64,000 bases of DNA from Streptomyces sp. NBC_01255 (GCF_036226445.1 NZ_CP108474.1:5208001-5272000), one strand, 5' to 3'; shown: positions 34,260 to 44,061, counted from the first letter of the stretch. Program-made: numbers and translations. The notes: a model not told the origin generated them from the letters alone.

Positions 34260-34631
34260 TCAGACCTGGAGCTCGGTCGCGATCTTCTTGAGCTGGTGGC
34301 GGGCCATCGCGAGGTTCGCGCGCTCCTTGTCCAGGGCCAGGTACAGGAACAGGCCGTTCGCGCCCTGGCTCCTGAGCAGCCGGATCAGGTGGTACTGCCG
34401 GCCGAGGGTGATGAGGATGTCCTCGATCTCGTCGCCGAGGCCGAGCATCTCCATCGCCCGGACCTTGGCCCGGACCACGTCGGTGTTGCCCGCCGCGGCC
34501 ACGTTCAGGTCGAGCTCCTTGCCGCCGCCGATGGTGCCGAGCGCCATGCCGCTCGTGTAGTCGACGAGCGCAGCGCCGATGGCGCCCTCGATCGAGGCGG
34601 CTTCCTTGAGGGAGGTCTCGGTGTTCGCCAT
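34260..34631 (-). CDS. Roadblock/LC7-domain protein A
   Basis: A 123-residue single-domain protein: SIEGAIGAALVDYTSGMALGTIGGG at the N-terminus, EIEDILITLGRQYHLIRLL in the middle and GLFLYLALDKERANLAMARHQLKKIATEL at the end. This is the Roadblock/LC7 (MglB-like) fold, which forms dimers and usually works with a small Ras-like GTPase. It is the last gene of a four-gene leftward run. ATG 34631 has a purine-rich AAAAGGAAG upstream. No GTPase gene is present in the window. Confidence 0.85.
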   Translation of the reverse strand: MANTETSLKEAASIEGAIGAALVDYTSGMALGTIGGGKELDLNVAAAGNTDVVRAKVRAMEMLGLGDEIEDILITLGRQYHLIRLLRSQGANGLFLYLALDKERANLAMARHQLKKIATELQV

Positions 34632-34639
34632 GGTGTCGC

Positions 34640-34682
34640 ACTTCCTTTTCGTGTTCTGCTGCGTGTTCTGCTGTGTGTTCTT
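34640..34682 (-). repeat. short tandem repeats before Roadblock gene A
   Basis: Read leftward, the spacer holds three copies of an AACAC(A/G)CAGCAG-like unit (AACACACAGCAG, AACACGCAGCAG, AACACG) directly upstream of the ribosome-binding site. Confidence 0.7.
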
Positions 34683-34705
34683 CTTGAGCTGCTTCGGACT
34701 TCGGG

Positions 34706-35098
34706 TCAGATCAGGTCCTTGCGCTCCAGCGCCCCGTCGACGAGTTCGCCTATCCGGGTGCTGGACCTGCGGGCCTCCAGGTGGAGCCGTCCCACGTTGA
34801 TCCGGGGCTCCGCGAGCAGCGTCAGGACGGCCGCGCCGCCCGCCGCGTACGTCGCCACGTAACCGCTCTCGCCGCGGACGAGGAGCTCGCGGAAGCGGCC
34901 CTGGCCCGTGCAGTCGGTCAGCCGCTGGCCGACGCCGAGCGCCGCCGCCGTCAGCGCGGCCACGCTCTCCGCCTCGCCGTCGACGGTGTCGTGGGCGAGG
35001 ACGAGGCCGTCGGCGCTGGCGGCGAGGGCTCCGGTCAGCTGGGGCAGCCGGGCCCGCAGCCGTCTGAGTTCGCCGAGGACCTCTGTTTCCGCAGTCAT
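34706..35098 (-). CDS. Roadblock/LC7-domain protein B
   Basis: A 130-residue Roadblock/LC7 protein: VLGELRRLRARLPQLTGALAASADGLVLAHDTVDGEAESVAALTAAALGVGQRL, then RGESGYVATYAAGGAAVLTLLAEPRINVGRLHLEARRSSTRIGELV. This is the MglB-like subtype seen in Streptomyces conservons, where it links a sensor kinase to a GTPase. ATG 35098 has AGGAGA six bases upstream; an ATG at 35140 overlapping the upstream stop is an alternative and would add 14 basic residues. It is second to last in the Roadblock operon. Confidence 0.82.
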   Translation of the reverse strand: MTAETEVLGELRRLRARLPQLTGALAASADGLVLAHDTVDGEAESVAALTAAALGVGQRLTDCTGQGRFRELLVRGESGYVATYAAGGAAVLTLLAEPRINVGRLHLEARRSSTRIGELVDGALERKDLI

Positions 35099-35139
35099 GA
35101 GCTGTCTCCTCTCGGCGCGCAGGCGCAGGGCACGTCTCA

Positions 35140-35928
35140 TCACAGATGTGCCTCCAGGGCGTCACGGAGCCGGCGCAGCAGGGCGATGTCGGGGTCGGCC
35201 ACCTGCGGAGCCGCCAGGAGCGGTTGCGGGGGCGGTACGGGGTCGGGGCCGGGTTCCGGCGGGGTCTCGACGAGTCCGGCCGCGGCGAGCCGCCGGACGT
35301 CGAGGAGCGTGTGGAAGGCGGGGCGGCCGAGCAGCCGGGCGAGCTCCGCCGGGGGCCGCACCCCGTCGGCGAGGGCGAGCAGGGCGCGCTGCCGGGCCCC
35401 GACGGTCTGGCCGGGGGCGGCGGGGCGCGGCACGACGGGGGCGCTGTCGACGGAGGCGTACGGCCAGACGGCGTCGAGGAGTTCACGGCGGCGTACGGTC
35501 TCGCGCTCGACGGCCTCGGCGGAGACCGGCCGCACCGTGCCGAACCAGTGCCCGACCCCGTACCGGAAGCGGGTCGGTCCACTGGTGGGGGAGAGGGCGA
35601 AGAAGGCGGCGTCGAAGACGGCGCCGAGGTGGCAGATCTCCAGCTCGCCGTCGTGCAGCCGGCCGCTGTCGACGAGGAAGCGGCCGACGGCGCGGTGGGC
35701 GCCGGCGCGGTCGACGGCCTCGTCCCAGCCTTCGCGGGGCAGGCGCCCGCCGGTGGTCAGGAGGACGTCGACGCCGGGGGCGGCGGGGCTCTCGGCGTGC
35801 ACGACGCGGCCGTCGACGAGGTACAGCGTGCCGTGGTCGCGCAGCAGCGCGCCGGTGGCCTTCTCGGCGGCGAGCCGGACCAGCATCGGGGAGACCGGTG
35901 GTGCGGGTGGTGCGGCGACGGGGCTCAT
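35140..35928 (-). CDS. hypothetical protein of the Roadblock operon (DUF4388-like)
   Basis: A 262-residue protein. The N-terminal part (MLVRLAAEKATGALLRDHGTLYLVDGRVVHAESPAAPGVDVLLTTGGRL) resembles DUF4388/PatA-type domains, in which a strand of the form GxLxxxxGxLYLxxGxxxHA recurs; a later LLALADGVRPPAELARLLGRPAFHTLLDVRRLAAAGLVE is a winged-helix-like segment. This build suggests a regulator or scaffold working with the Roadblock proteins. Start and stop overlap its neighbours (ATGA at 35925-35928; possible ATGA at its end), so it is tightly coupled. Function not established. Confidence 0.7.
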   Translation of the reverse strand: MSPVAAPPAPPVSPMLVRLAAEKATGALLRDHGTLYLVDGRVVHAESPAAPGVDVLLTTGGRLPREGWDEAVDRAGAHRAVGRFLVDSGRLHDGELEICHLGAVFDAAFFALSPTSGPTRFRYGVGHWFGTVRPVSAEAVERETVRRRELLDAVWPYASVDSAPVVPRPAAPGQTVGARQRALLALADGVRPPAELARLLGRPAFHTLLDVRRLAAAGLVETPPEPGPDPVPPPQPLLAAPQVADPDIALLRRLRDALEAHL

Positions 35929-36320
35929 CCGAGGACCAGCCTCTCGGCGAGGTCGCGGAGGCGTATGCGGGCGAGGGCGAGGTTGCCCTGGTCCCGGTCG
36001 AGCCAGAGGTGGAGGAAGACGCTGCTGTCGAAGGAGGTCTCGACGAAGCGGAGGACGTGGTAGCCGACGTGGGTGGTGACGATCAGGTCCTCGACGGGCG
36101 GGCCGGGCGGGGGAGTCCCTTCCCCCGTCGTCGCGAAGGAGTCGAACTCGGCTGCCGCCCGCGCAAGTTCGGCGGTCTCGGCGGCCGTGGTCTCATGGTC
36201 CCCGGTGGGGGACTCGCCCGCCGTCCCGAGCGCGAGCCCGCTGGTCCAGTCGACCAGGGAGGCTCCGCGAGCGCCTGGCAGGGCCATGGCCTCCAGCAGG
36301 CACTCGTCGATTCCGGGCAC
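35925..36320 (-). CDS. Roadblock/LC7-domain protein C
   Basis: A 131-residue protein: IDECLLEAMALPGARGASLVDWTSGLALG resembles the start of Roadblock protein A, and FLHLWLDRDQGNLALARIRLRDLAERL resembles its end, so the two are paralogues. An inserted Glu/Ala/Pro-rich stretch lies between. It is the first gene of the operon, from GTG 36320 with a GGGAGGGG site; its stop overlaps the next ATG by four bases. Confidence 0.8.
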   Translation of the reverse strand: MPGIDECLLEAMALPGARGASLVDWTSGLALGTAGESPTGDHETTAAETAELARAAAEFDSFATTGEGTPPPGPPVEDLIVTTHVGYHVLRFVETSFDSSVFLHLWLDRDQGNLALARIRLRDLAERLVLG

Positions 36321-36460
36321 GCGGATTCCCCTCCCGATACGGCGCGCGAACGAACGGCGGTGACGGTGACGTTACTGAACGTTCCGGCCTGCGGGGGGTG
36401 TTCTGGCATTTTCCATCGGAACATGCCGGACGGTGGCGGGAATTGACCGATCCGTTTGCG

Positions 36461-36940
36461 TCAGGCGCGGGACTCGACGGCGTTCGCGATGTCGGTCAGG
36501 TCCTTCTTGAGCGCCTTGGCGACGGCCTTCGCGCCGAAGCGGGCGAGCAGCCGGGTGACGAATCCGGGGGTGCGGTCGCTCGCCGGCCGGGCCGAGAAGG
36601 TCATGCGCAGGGTGGTGCCCGCGTCGCCGTCGGCCTTGAGGGTGAGCTCGGAGACGTAGTGCATGCCGTGCGAGTCGGCGACCGTGACGTACCGGTCGGG
36701 CGGCACGCACTCGGTCACGGTCATCTCCTCGGTGGCCTCCTTGCCCAGCATCCGCCGCGTCTCGCGCCAGCGCGTGCCCACGCCGAAGCCGCCTTCGGTG
36801 AGCACCTCGACCTTCTCGACGCCCGAGAGGACGCGGGGCATGTCCCGGAGGTCGGTGATCGCCTCCCAGACGCGGCCGGGGGAGGCGGCGACCCGGCGCT
36901 CGACGACGACGGAGGTGGTGTCCGAACCCGTTCCAGTCAT
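36461..36940 (-). CDS. SRPBCC (polyketide cyclase/START-like) family protein
   Basis: A 159-residue protein with the START-like pattern: SVVVERRVAASPGRVWEAITDLRDMPRVLSGVEKVEVL, FGVGTRWRETRRMLGKEATEEMTV and a long C-terminal helix (FVTRLLARFGAKAVAKALKKDLTDIANAVESR). Such proteins form a hydrophobic ligand cavity; the ligand is unknown. ATG 36940 fits the domain. It lies between the Roadblock operon and a PLP decarboxylase gene, all leftward. Confidence 0.85.
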   Translation of the reverse strand: MTGTGSDTTSVVVERRVAASPGRVWEAITDLRDMPRVLSGVEKVEVLTEGGFGVGTRWRETRRMLGKEATEEMTVTECVPPDRYVTVADSHGMHYVSELTLKADGDAGTTLRMTFSARPASDRTPGFVTRLLARFGAKAVAKALKKDLTDIANAVESRA

Positions 36941-37007
36941 GTCCTCATCGAAGCCGGGGCGCCGCGCCCGCGCTACCCGACGGGTGCGTTTGTGTGCCCC
37001 GCCCGCG

Positions 37008-38333
37008 CTACCCGACGAGGGCGTTCGCGTGTGCCCCGCCCGCCTCCGCGACGATCTCGTCGAGCGTCTGGGGCCTCCGTACCGTCGAGAAGGTGACCGC
37101 CCCGTCCTCGGCCACCGTGAAGCCGTGGATCCCGGGCCGGGGCAGGCTGTTGTACGCGTAGTGGTGGGCGAAGTAGTACGCGCCGGTGTCCGGGACGGCC
37201 ACGACGTCGCCGGGGTGCAGCAGCGGCAGCTTCCGGCCGGTGGCGAGCAGGTCCCCGGCGAAGCAGGCGGGGCCCGCCACGTCCTGGACGGTGACGTCCC
37301 CGGCGCGGGGGCGGCCCTCGGCGTCGTACGCGAGGATCCGCAGCGGCCAGGAGTCGGGGGCGTAGACCGTACGGGTGGCGAGCTGGACGCCCGCGTGGGT
37401 GACGGCGATCGGGCGGCCCCCGGCGGTCTTGGTGTACTCCACCCGGGCGAGGACCGTGCCGTGCTTGGCGAGCAGGGAGCGGCCGAACTCGGTGACGAGC
37501 CGGTAGCGGCCGTCGAGGAGGCCGGGGACGGTGTCGGCGAGCAGCCGGGCGTACTCGGCGTACGTCGGCGTCTCCTCGTCGGAGGTGAAGTTGACCGGCA
37601 GGCCGCCGCCGATGTCGAGGGTGTCGATCTGCTGCCGGCCCGCCTTGTGGTTGATCTCCTCGGCGAGGGCGTAGGCCTCCCCGACGCCTTCGGCCATCAG
37701 GGCGAGCGGGACGCCCTGGGAGCCGGTGTGGGTGTGCAGCCGGGTCAGCCACGGCCGGTCCAGGAAGGCCTGGACGACGCCGGCGCGGGCGCCCTCGTCG
37801 CGGAGGGCCACACCGAACTTGGAGGTGGCGGTCGCGGTCGAGAGCGCGCCGATGGAACCGGCTCCGACCTGCGGGTTCACCCGGAGTCCGAGGGGCGAGG
37901 CGGTGGGCGCGGAGGCGACGAGCGCGTCGAGGCGGTCCAGCTCCTGGAGGTTGTCGGCGTTGACGGCGATCCCGAGCGCGAGGGCCTGGCGCAGCTCGGC
38001 CGGGGTCTTGGCGGGGGAGTCGAGCACGGTGTGGGTGGGCGGGATCCCGGCGGCGCGGGCGAGGGCGAGCTCGCCGGGGCTGGCGACCTCGACACCGAGC
38101 CCCGCGTCGTGGAGGAGGCGCAGGACGGGGACGAGCGGGGCGGCCTTGACGGCGAAGGCATGGAGGACGTGGGCGTCGGTGACGGCGGCGAAAGCACTGG
38201 TCAGGGCTGCGGCGGAGGCGCGGATGCCGGTGGTGTCGAGGAGCGCGACGACCGGCTCGGCGGCGGAGAGGAGTCCCTGGTCGACGGAGGCTCGGACGGC
38301 GAGATCACGACGGTAGGAGGCCATGCGGTCCAT
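37008..38333 (-). CDS. fold-type III PLP decarboxylase, DAP decarboxylase-like, substrate unknown
   Basis: About 441 residues, of the alanine-racemase-fold decarboxylase family. PLP Lys63 is in HAFAVKAAPLVPV; HTHTGSQG and DIGGGLPVNF bind PLP. The residues that pick diaminopimelate differ: the usual EPGR is EFGR, and the CESGD active-site motif is CFAGD, keeping Cys and Asp but losing the Glu. The Tyr of YNSLPRPG is kept. It probably decarboxylates another amino acid. The exact start among 38324, 38333 and 38366 is unsure. It is divergent from hutU. Confidence 0.82.
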   Translation of the reverse strand: MDRMASYRRDLAVRASVDQGLLSAAEPVVALLDTTGIRASAAALTSAFAAVTDAHVLHAFAVKAAPLVPVLRLLHDAGLGVEVASPGELALARAAGIPPTHTVLDSPAKTPAELRQALALGIAVNADNLQELDRLDALVASAPTASPLGLRVNPQVGAGSIGALSTATATSKFGVALRDEGARAGVVQAFLDRPWLTRLHTHTGSQGVPLALMAEGVGEAYALAEEINHKAGRQQIDTLDIGGGLPVNFTSDEETPTYAEYARLLADTVPGLLDGRYRLVTEFGRSLLAKHGTVLARVEYTKTAGGRPIAVTHAGVQLATRTVYAPDSWPLRILAYDAEGRPRAGDVTVQDVAGPACFAGDLLATGRKLPLLHPGDVVAVPDTGAYYFAHHYAYNSLPRPGIHGFTVAEDGAVTFSTVRRPQTLDEIVAEAGGAHANALVG

Positions 38334-38374
38334 CCCACCATCCCGACTCACCGGGACGGGTGACACCCGCCCTG

Positions 38375-38403
38375 TTGACTACAACTATTCAGCGCGCCAA
38401 GAT
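38375..38403 (+). promoter_or_regulatory. hut operon promoter with inverted half-sites
   Basis: TTGACT (38375-38380), 17 bases, CAAGAT (38398-38403) form a candidate promoter; the -10 is weak. TATTC (38386-38390) and GAATA (38406-38410) flank it, matching half-sites before the MurR/RpiR gene, and GTTG-acta-CAAC (38374-38385) overlaps the -35. Confidence 0.55.
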
Positions 38404-38438
38404 GTGAATATCTGATCGACATTCGAGGAGGCACCCCC

Positions 38439-40115
38439 ATGTCAGGACCCCGCCCCGTCCGAGCAGCACGCGGTACGGAACTGAGCGCCCTGGGATGGCA
38501 GCAGGAAGCCGCCCTCCGGATGCTCCAGAACAACCTCGACCCCGAGGTCGCCGAGCACCCCGACAAGCTCGTCGTCTACGGCGGCACCGGCAAGGCCGCC
38601 CGCGACTGGCGCTCGTACGACGCCATGGTCCGCACCCTGCGCACCCTGAAGCAGGACGAGACGATGCTCGTCCAGTCCGGCCGTCCCGTCGGCGTCATGC
38701 AGACCCACGAGTGGGCCCCGCGCGTCCTCATCGCCAACTCCAACCTGGTCGGCGACTGGGCGAACTGGGAGGAGTTCCGGCGCCTGGAGCAGCTCGGCCT
38801 CACCATGTACGGCCAGATGACCGCCGGCTCCTGGATCTACATCGGCACCCAGGGCATCCTCCAGGGCACGTACGAGACCTTCGCCGCCGTCGCCGCCAAG
38901 AAGTTCAACGGCACCCTGGCCGGCACGATCACCCTCACCGCCGGCCTCGGCGGCATGGGCGGCGCCCAGCCGCTCGCCGTGACGATGAACGACGGCGTCG
39001 CGATCTGCATCGACGTCGACCCGCGCGCCATCGAGCGCCGCATCGAGCACCGCTACCTGGACGTGAAGGCCGACAACCTCGCCCACGCGCTCCAGCTGGC
39101 CACCGAGGCGCGCGACGCCCGCCGCCCGCTCTCCATCGGCCTCCTCGGCAACGCCGCCGAGCTGCTCCCGCAGATGCTCGCCGAGGGCGCCCCGATCGAC
39201 ATCGTCACGGACCAGACCTCGGCCCACGACCCGCTGGCCTACCTGCCGGTCGGCGTCGCCTTCGAGGACATGGCCGACGCCGCCGCCAAGGACCCGGCCG
39301 GCTTCACCACCCGCGCCCGCGAGTCGATGGCCAAGCACGTCGAGGCCATGGTCGGCTTCATGGACGCCGGCGCCGAGGTCTTCGACTACGGCAACTCGAT
39401 CCGCGGCGAGGCCCAGCTGGCCGGCTACGACCGGGCGTTCGCCTTCCCCGGCTTCGTCCCCGCCTACATCCGCCCGCTGTTCTGCGAGGGCAAGGGCCCG
39501 TTCCGCTGGGCCGCGCTCTCGGGCGAGGCGAGCGACATCCACAAGACGGACAAGGCGCTGCTCGACCTCTTCCCGGAGAACGAGTCCCTCCACCGCTGGA
39601 TCAAGATGGCCGGCGAGCGCGTCCACTTCCAGGGCCTCCCGGCGCGCATCTGCTGGCTCGGCCAGGGCGAGCGCGACAAGGCCGGCGACATGTTCAACGA
39701 CATGGTCGGCAACGGCACCCTCGCCGCGCCCCTCGCGATCGGCCGCGACCACCTGGACTGCGGCTCGGTGGCCTCCCCGTACCGCGAGACCGAGGCCATG
39801 CTCGACGGCTCCGACGCCATCGCCGACTGGCCGCTCCTCAACGCCATGGTCAACGTCGCCTCCGGCGCCTCCTGGGTCTCCATCCACCACGGCGGCGGCG
39901 TCGGCATGGGCCGCTCCATCCACGCGGGCCAGGTCACGGTCGCCGACGGCACCCCGCTGGCCGGCGAGAAGATCCGCCGCGTGCTCACCAACGACCCCGG
40001 CATGGGCGTCATCCGCCACGTCGACGCGGGCTACGACATCGCGGAGCGCGTCGCCGACGAGAAGGGCGTCCGCGTCCCGATGCGCGAGGGCTCCGACGAC
40101 GAGGCCTCGGCGTGA
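38439..40115 (+). CDS. hutU: urocanate hydratase
   Basis: A 558-residue enzyme, typical length, that adds water to urocanate to give 4-imidazolone-5-propionate in histidine breakdown, using a tightly bound NAD+. Highly conserved segments include [84 protein letters not shown] and [22 protein letters not shown] 38439 has GAGGAGG upstream. It is the first gene of the operon hutU, M20 amidohydrolase, hutF, hutI. Histidine ammonia-lyase (hutH) is not in the window. Confidence 0.97.
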   Translation: MSGPRPVRAARGTELSALGWQQEAALRMLQNNLDPEVAEHPDKLVVYGGTGKAARDWRSYDAMVRTLRTLKQDETMLVQSGRPVGVMQTHEWAPRVLIANSNLVGDWANWEEFRRLEQLGLTMYGQMTAGSWIYIGTQGILQGTYETFAAVAAKKFNGTLAGTITLTAGLGGMGGAQPLAVTMNDGVAICIDVDPRAIERRIEHRYLDVKADNLAHALQLATEARDARRPLSIGLLGNAAELLPQMLAEGAPIDIVTDQTSAHDPLAYLPVGVAFEDMADAAAKDPAGFTTRARESMAKHVEAMVGFMDAGAEVFDYGNSIRGEAQLAGYDRAFAFPGFVPAYIRPLFCEGKGPFRWAALSGEASDIHKTDKALLDLFPENESLHRWIKMAGERVHFQGLPARICWLGQGERDKAGDMFNDMVGNGTLAAPLAIGRDHLDCGSVASPYRETEAMLDGSDAIADWPLLNAMVNVASGASWVSIHHGGGVGMGRSIHAGQVTVADGTPLAGEKIRRVLTNDPGMGVIRHVDAGYDIAERVADEKGVRVPMREGSDDEASA

Positions 40116-41341
40116 GCGCCACCTTCCACGCCATGTGGCAGTCGCTGCGGCCCATCGGCCGCAGCGACGCCTCGGGCGGCTACCGCCGCTACGCCTGGAC
40201 CGGCGCCGACGCCGACTGCCGGCTCTGGTTCCGGATGCAGGCCGAGGCCCGCCGCCTGGACGTCGAGACCGACCGCAACGGCAACCAGTGGGCCTGGCTC
40301 GGCGACCCCACCGCCGGTGACGCCGTCGTCACCGGCTCCCACCTGGACTCCGTCCCCGACGGCGGCGCCTTCGACGGCCCCCTCGGCGTCGTGTCCGCCT
40401 TCGCCGCGCTCGACGAACTCCGCTCCCGCGGGGCCGTGTTCCGGCGACCCCTCGCCATCGTCAACTTCGGCGACGAGGAGGGCGCCCGCTTCGGCCTCGC
40501 CTGCGTCGGCTCCCGCCTCACCGCGGGCCGGCTGACGAAGGAGCAGGCGTACGAGCTCCGCGACGCCGACGGGATCACCCTCCCGCAGGCCATGGAGGCG
40601 GCCGGTTACGACCCGGACGCCATCGGCCCCGACCCGGAGCGGCTGGCCCGCATCGGCGCCTTCGTCGAGCTGCACGTCGAGCAGGGCCGGGCCCTGGACC
40701 TGTCCGGGGACGCCGTCGGCCTCGCCTCCGCGATCTGGCCGCACGGCCGCTGGCGGTACGACTTCGCCGGCGAGGCCAACCACGCCGGCACCACCCGGCT
40801 CGTCGACCGCCGCGACCCGATGCTCACCTACGCGGAGACGGTCCTCGCCGCCCGCCGCGAGGCCGAACTCGCGGGAGCCGTCGCCACCTTCGGCAAGATC
40901 GCGGTCGAGCCGAACGGCGTCAACGCGATCCCGTCCCTCGTCCGCGGCTGGCTCGACGCCCGCGCCGCCGACCAGGGCGCCCTGGACAAGGTCGTCACGG
41001 GCATCGAGGCGGAGGCCCGCGCCTACGCCGACCGCCACGGCATCGACCTCACGGTCGTCCAGGAGTCCTTCACCCCGATCGTGGACTTCTCGCACACGCT
41101 GCGGGACGAGCTGTCCCGCCTCCTGGGCGAGAAGACCGGGTCCACCGGGAAGGTCCCCGTCCTCGGCACGGGCGCGGGACACGACGCGGGAATCCTCTCC
41201 GAATCGATCCCGACCGCCATGCTGTTCGTACGGAACCCCACCGGCGTCTCGCACTCCCCGGCCGAATTCGCGGCCGAGGACGACTGCGCGGCCGGGGTCC
41301 TCGCACTCGCCGACGTACTGGAGGGCCTGGCGTGTCGCTGA
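40112..41341 (+). CDS. M20-family amidohydrolase (allantoate amidohydrolase-like) in the hut operon
   Basis: A 409-residue metallopeptidase-fold enzyme of the allantoate amidohydrolase/N-carbamoyl-amino-acid hydrolase group. Zinc ligands: [19 protein letters not shown] (His78, Asp89), FGDEEGARF (Glu) and VELHVEQG (His); a dimerisation domain begins near [17 protein letters not shown], with the last ligand His in [15 protein letters not shown] 40112 overlaps the hutU stop and its own end overlaps hutF by ten bases. In this setting it may hydrolyse N-formylglutamate, the HutF product, to glutamate and formate; that is an inference from position only. Confidence 0.88.
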   Translation: MSATFHAMWQSLRPIGRSDASGGYRRYAWTGADADCRLWFRMQAEARRLDVETDRNGNQWAWLGDPTAGDAVVTGSHLDSVPDGGAFDGPLGVVSAFAALDELRSRGAVFRRPLAIVNFGDEEGARFGLACVGSRLTAGRLTKEQAYELRDADGITLPQAMEAAGYDPDAIGPDPERLARIGAFVELHVEQGRALDLSGDAVGLASAIWPHGRWRYDFAGEANHAGTTRLVDRRDPMLTYAETVLAARREAELAGAVATFGKIAVEPNGVNAIPSLVRGWLDARAADQGALDKVVTGIEAEARAYADRHGIDLTVVQESFTPIVDFSHTLRDELSRLLGEKTGSTGKVPVLGTGAGHDAGILSESIPTAMLFVRNPTGVSHSPAEFAAEDDCAAGVLALADVLEGLACR

Positions 41342-42678
41342 CGACGTACTGGCTGGAGCACGCCTGGCTCGACACGAACGTCGAGCCGGGCGTGGTCCTC
41401 GAGGTGTCGGACGGCCGCATCACCGCCGTACGCACCGGGGTCGACACCCCGCCCCCGGGCGCGGTCGTCCTCCGCGGTCTGACGATCCCGGGCCTTTCCA
41501 ACGCCCACTCGCACGCCTTCCACCGCGCCCTGCGCGGCACGGTCCAGGTCGGCTCCGGCACCTTCTGGACCTGGCGCGAGGTGATGTACACCGTCGCCCA
41601 GCGCCTCACCCCCGACAGCTACTTCGCCCTCGCCCGCGCCGTGTACGCGGAGATGGCGCTCGCCGGCGTCACCTCCGTCGGCGAGTTCCACTACCTGCAC
41701 CACGCGCCCGGCGGCAGCCCGTACGCCGACCCCAACGCGATGGGCGAGGCCCTGATCGCCGCGGCGGCCGAGGCGGGCATCCGCATCACCCTCCTCGACA
41801 CCGCCTACCTCTCCTCCGGCTTCGGCGCCGCGCCCGACAAGCACCAGCTCCGCTTCACGGACGGCACCGCCGAGCGGTGGGCCGAGCGCGTGTCCGCCCT
41901 CAAGGAGCGGGACGGCGTACGCATCGGAGCGGCGATCCACTCCGTACGGGCGGTCCCGGCGGACCAGCTCGCCACGGTCGCCCAGTGGGCGCAGGACAGG
42001 GAAGCCCCCCTCCACGTCCATCTGTCGGAGCAGACCGCCGAGAACGACGCCTGCCTCGCGGCGCACGGCCTCACCCCCACCCAGCTCCTCGCCGAGCACG
42101 GCGTCCTCGGCCCCCGCACCACGGGCGTCCACAACACGCACCTGACGGACACGGACATCGCCCTCCTCGGCACGTCGACGACCGGCACCTGCATGTGCCC
42201 GACGACCGAACGCGACCTCGCGGACGGCATCGGCCCGGCGGTCGCCCTCCAGCGCGCCGGCTCCCCGCTCTCCCTGGGCAGCGACAGCCATGCGGTCATC
42301 GACCTCCTGGAAGAGGCGCGGGCCATGGAGCTGAACGAGCGCCTGCGCACCCGCACCCGCGGCCACTGGACGGCCGCCGCCCTGCTCAGGGCCGCCTCCA
42401 CCGACGGCCACGCGGCCCTCGGCTGGGCGGACGCGGGCACCCTGGAGACCGGCGCGCTCGCCGACTTCACGACGATCGCGCTGGACACGGTCAGGACAGC
42501 GGGACCGGTACCGCGTCTGGCAGCCGAGACGGCGGTATTCGCCGCGTCGGCAGCGGACGTCCGGCACACGGTCGTGGCCGGCCGTCACGTCGTACGGGAC
42601 GGGGTCCACCACTCCGTACCGGACGTGGCCGGCGCCCTCGCGGACTCGATCGCCGCCCTGCACGGCCGAAACGGCTGA
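41332..42678 (+). CDS. hutF: formimidoylglutamate deiminase
   Basis: A 448-residue amidohydrolase-superfamily enzyme turning N-formimidoyl-glutamate into N-formylglutamate and ammonia. The metal motif HSH is at 59-61 ([15 protein letters not shown]), followed by [14 protein letters not shown], a family marker; [10 protein letters not shown] and [22 protein letters not shown] carry the remaining ligands. GTG 41332 lies inside the end of the M20 gene (ten-base overlap), so translation is coupled. It places the strain's histidine pathway on the N-formylglutamate route. Confidence 0.93.
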   Translation: MSLTTYWLEHAWLDTNVEPGVVLEVSDGRITAVRTGVDTPPPGAVVLRGLTIPGLSNAHSHAFHRALRGTVQVGSGTFWTWREVMYTVAQRLTPDSYFALARAVYAEMALAGVTSVGEFHYLHHAPGGSPYADPNAMGEALIAAAAEAGIRITLLDTAYLSSGFGAAPDKHQLRFTDGTAERWAERVSALKERDGVRIGAAIHSVRAVPADQLATVAQWAQDREAPLHVHLSEQTAENDACLAAHGLTPTQLLAEHGVLGPRTTGVHNTHLTDTDIALLGTSTTGTCMCPTTERDLADGIGPAVALQRAGSPLSLGSDSHAVIDLLEEARAMELNERLRTRTRGHWTAAALLRAASTDGHAALGWADAGTLETGALADFTTIALDTVRTAGPVPRLAAETAVFAASAADVRHTVVAGRHVVRDGVHHSVPDVAGALADSIAALHGRNG

Positions 42679-42704
42679 AACGGCTGAAGGAGACACCTCT
42701 CACC

Positions 42705-43952
42705 ATGAACAACGGCCCCGCGGCGACGAACAACCCGGCGGCGACCTCCGCCCCCACCAGCGCGAACAGCGCCGTGGCGACGACCGCCACCGCCATCGTC
42801 AACATCGCCAGTCTCGTCACCAACGATCCCTCCCTCGGTGATGGCAGTCCTCTGGGCCTGATCCAGGACGCGGCCGTCGTCATCGACGGCGACCGCATCG
42901 TCTGGGTCGGTGAAACCAGCAAAACACCCGCCACTGACAACAGGGTCGACGCGGCCGGCCGGGCCGTGATCCCCGGCTTCGTCGACTCCCACTCGCACCT
43001 CGTCTTCGCGGGCGACCGCACCGCCGAGTTCAACGCCCGCATGTCGGGCCAGGCGTACAAGGCGGGCGGTATCCGCACCACGGTCGCGGCGACGAGGGCC
43101 GCCTCCGACGCCGAGCTCTCCGCGAACGTGGCCCGCTACCTGCGCGAAGCCCTCCGCCAGGGCACGACCACCTTCGAGACGAAGTCCGGCTACGGCCTGA
43201 CGGTCGAGGACGAGGCCCGTGCCCTGCGGATCGCGGCCGAGCACACGGACGAGGTGACGTACCTCGGCGCGCACATCGTCTCCCCGGACTACGCGGACGA
43301 CCCGGCGGCGTATGTGGAGCTGGTGACGGGCGAGATGCTCGACGCCTGTGCCCCGTACGCCCGTTGGGTCGACGTCTTCTGCGAGAAGGGCGCCTTCGAC
43401 GGCGACCAGGCCCGCGCGATCCTCACCGCGGGCAAGGCGAAGGGCCTGCACCCCCGGGTGCACGCGAACCAGCTGACGTACGGCCCCGGCGTGCAGCTGG
43501 CGGTGGAGCTGGACGCGGCGAGCGCGGACCACTGCACCCACCTCACCGACGCCGACGTCGATGCCCTGGCCTCCGGCAACACGGTCGCCACGCTCCTCCC
43601 GGGCGCCGAGTTCTCCACCCGCGCGCAGTGGCCGAACGCCCGCCGCCTCCTGGACGCGGGCGTGACCGTGGCCCTCTCCACGGACTGCAACCCGGGCTCG
43701 TCCTTCACGTCCTCCGTCCCCTTCTGCATCGCCCTCGCGGTACGGGACATGGGCATGACCCCCGACGAGGCGATCTGGTCCGCAACGGCCGGCGGCGCCG
43801 CCGCCCTCCGCCGCACGGACGTGGGCCGCCTGACGGTCGGCGCCCGAGCGGACCTGACCTTCCTGGACGCCCCGTCCCCCGTCCACCTGGCCTACCGCCC
43901 GGGCGTCCCCCTGGTGACGGAGGTCTGGCGCAAGGGCGTCCGCGTGGCCTGA
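42705..43952 (+). CDS. hutI: imidazolonepropionase
   Basis: A 415-residue zinc amidohydrolase that opens 4-imidazolone-5-propionate to formimidoylglutamate. It has [18 protein letters not shown] with the HxH at 96-98, [45 protein letters not shown] and [23 protein letters not shown]. The first 28 residues ([20 protein letters not shown]...) are an odd low-complexity extension before the normal start [18 protein letters not shown] stands twelve bases before ATG 42705. Last gene of the hut operon, 26 bases after hutF. Confidence 0.95.
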   Translation: MNNGPAATNNPAATSAPTSANSAVATTATAIVNIASLVTNDPSLGDGSPLGLIQDAAVVIDGDRIVWVGETSKTPATDNRVDAAGRAVIPGFVDSHSHLVFAGDRTAEFNARMSGQAYKAGGIRTTVAATRAASDAELSANVARYLREALRQGTTTFETKSGYGLTVEDEARALRIAAEHTDEVTYLGAHIVSPDYADDPAAYVELVTGEMLDACAPYARWVDVFCEKGAFDGDQARAILTAGKAKGLHPRVHANQLTYGPGVQLAVELDAASADHCTHLTDADVDALASGNTVATLLPGAEFSTRAQWPNARRLLDAGVTVALSTDCNPGSSFTSSVPFCIALAVRDMGMTPDEAIWSATAGGAAALRRTDVGRLTVGARADLTFLDAPSPVHLAYRPGVPLVTEVWRKGVRVA

Positions 43953-44061
43953 GGGACCGGCGAGGCGTCAAAAGCGGCGGACGGCAGTCCGATTGGCCCC
44001 AGGGTGCGGTTGAGTAGGGGTGCTCATGTGGGCGACCCCCGGTCGCTCGCATGATTCCCGC

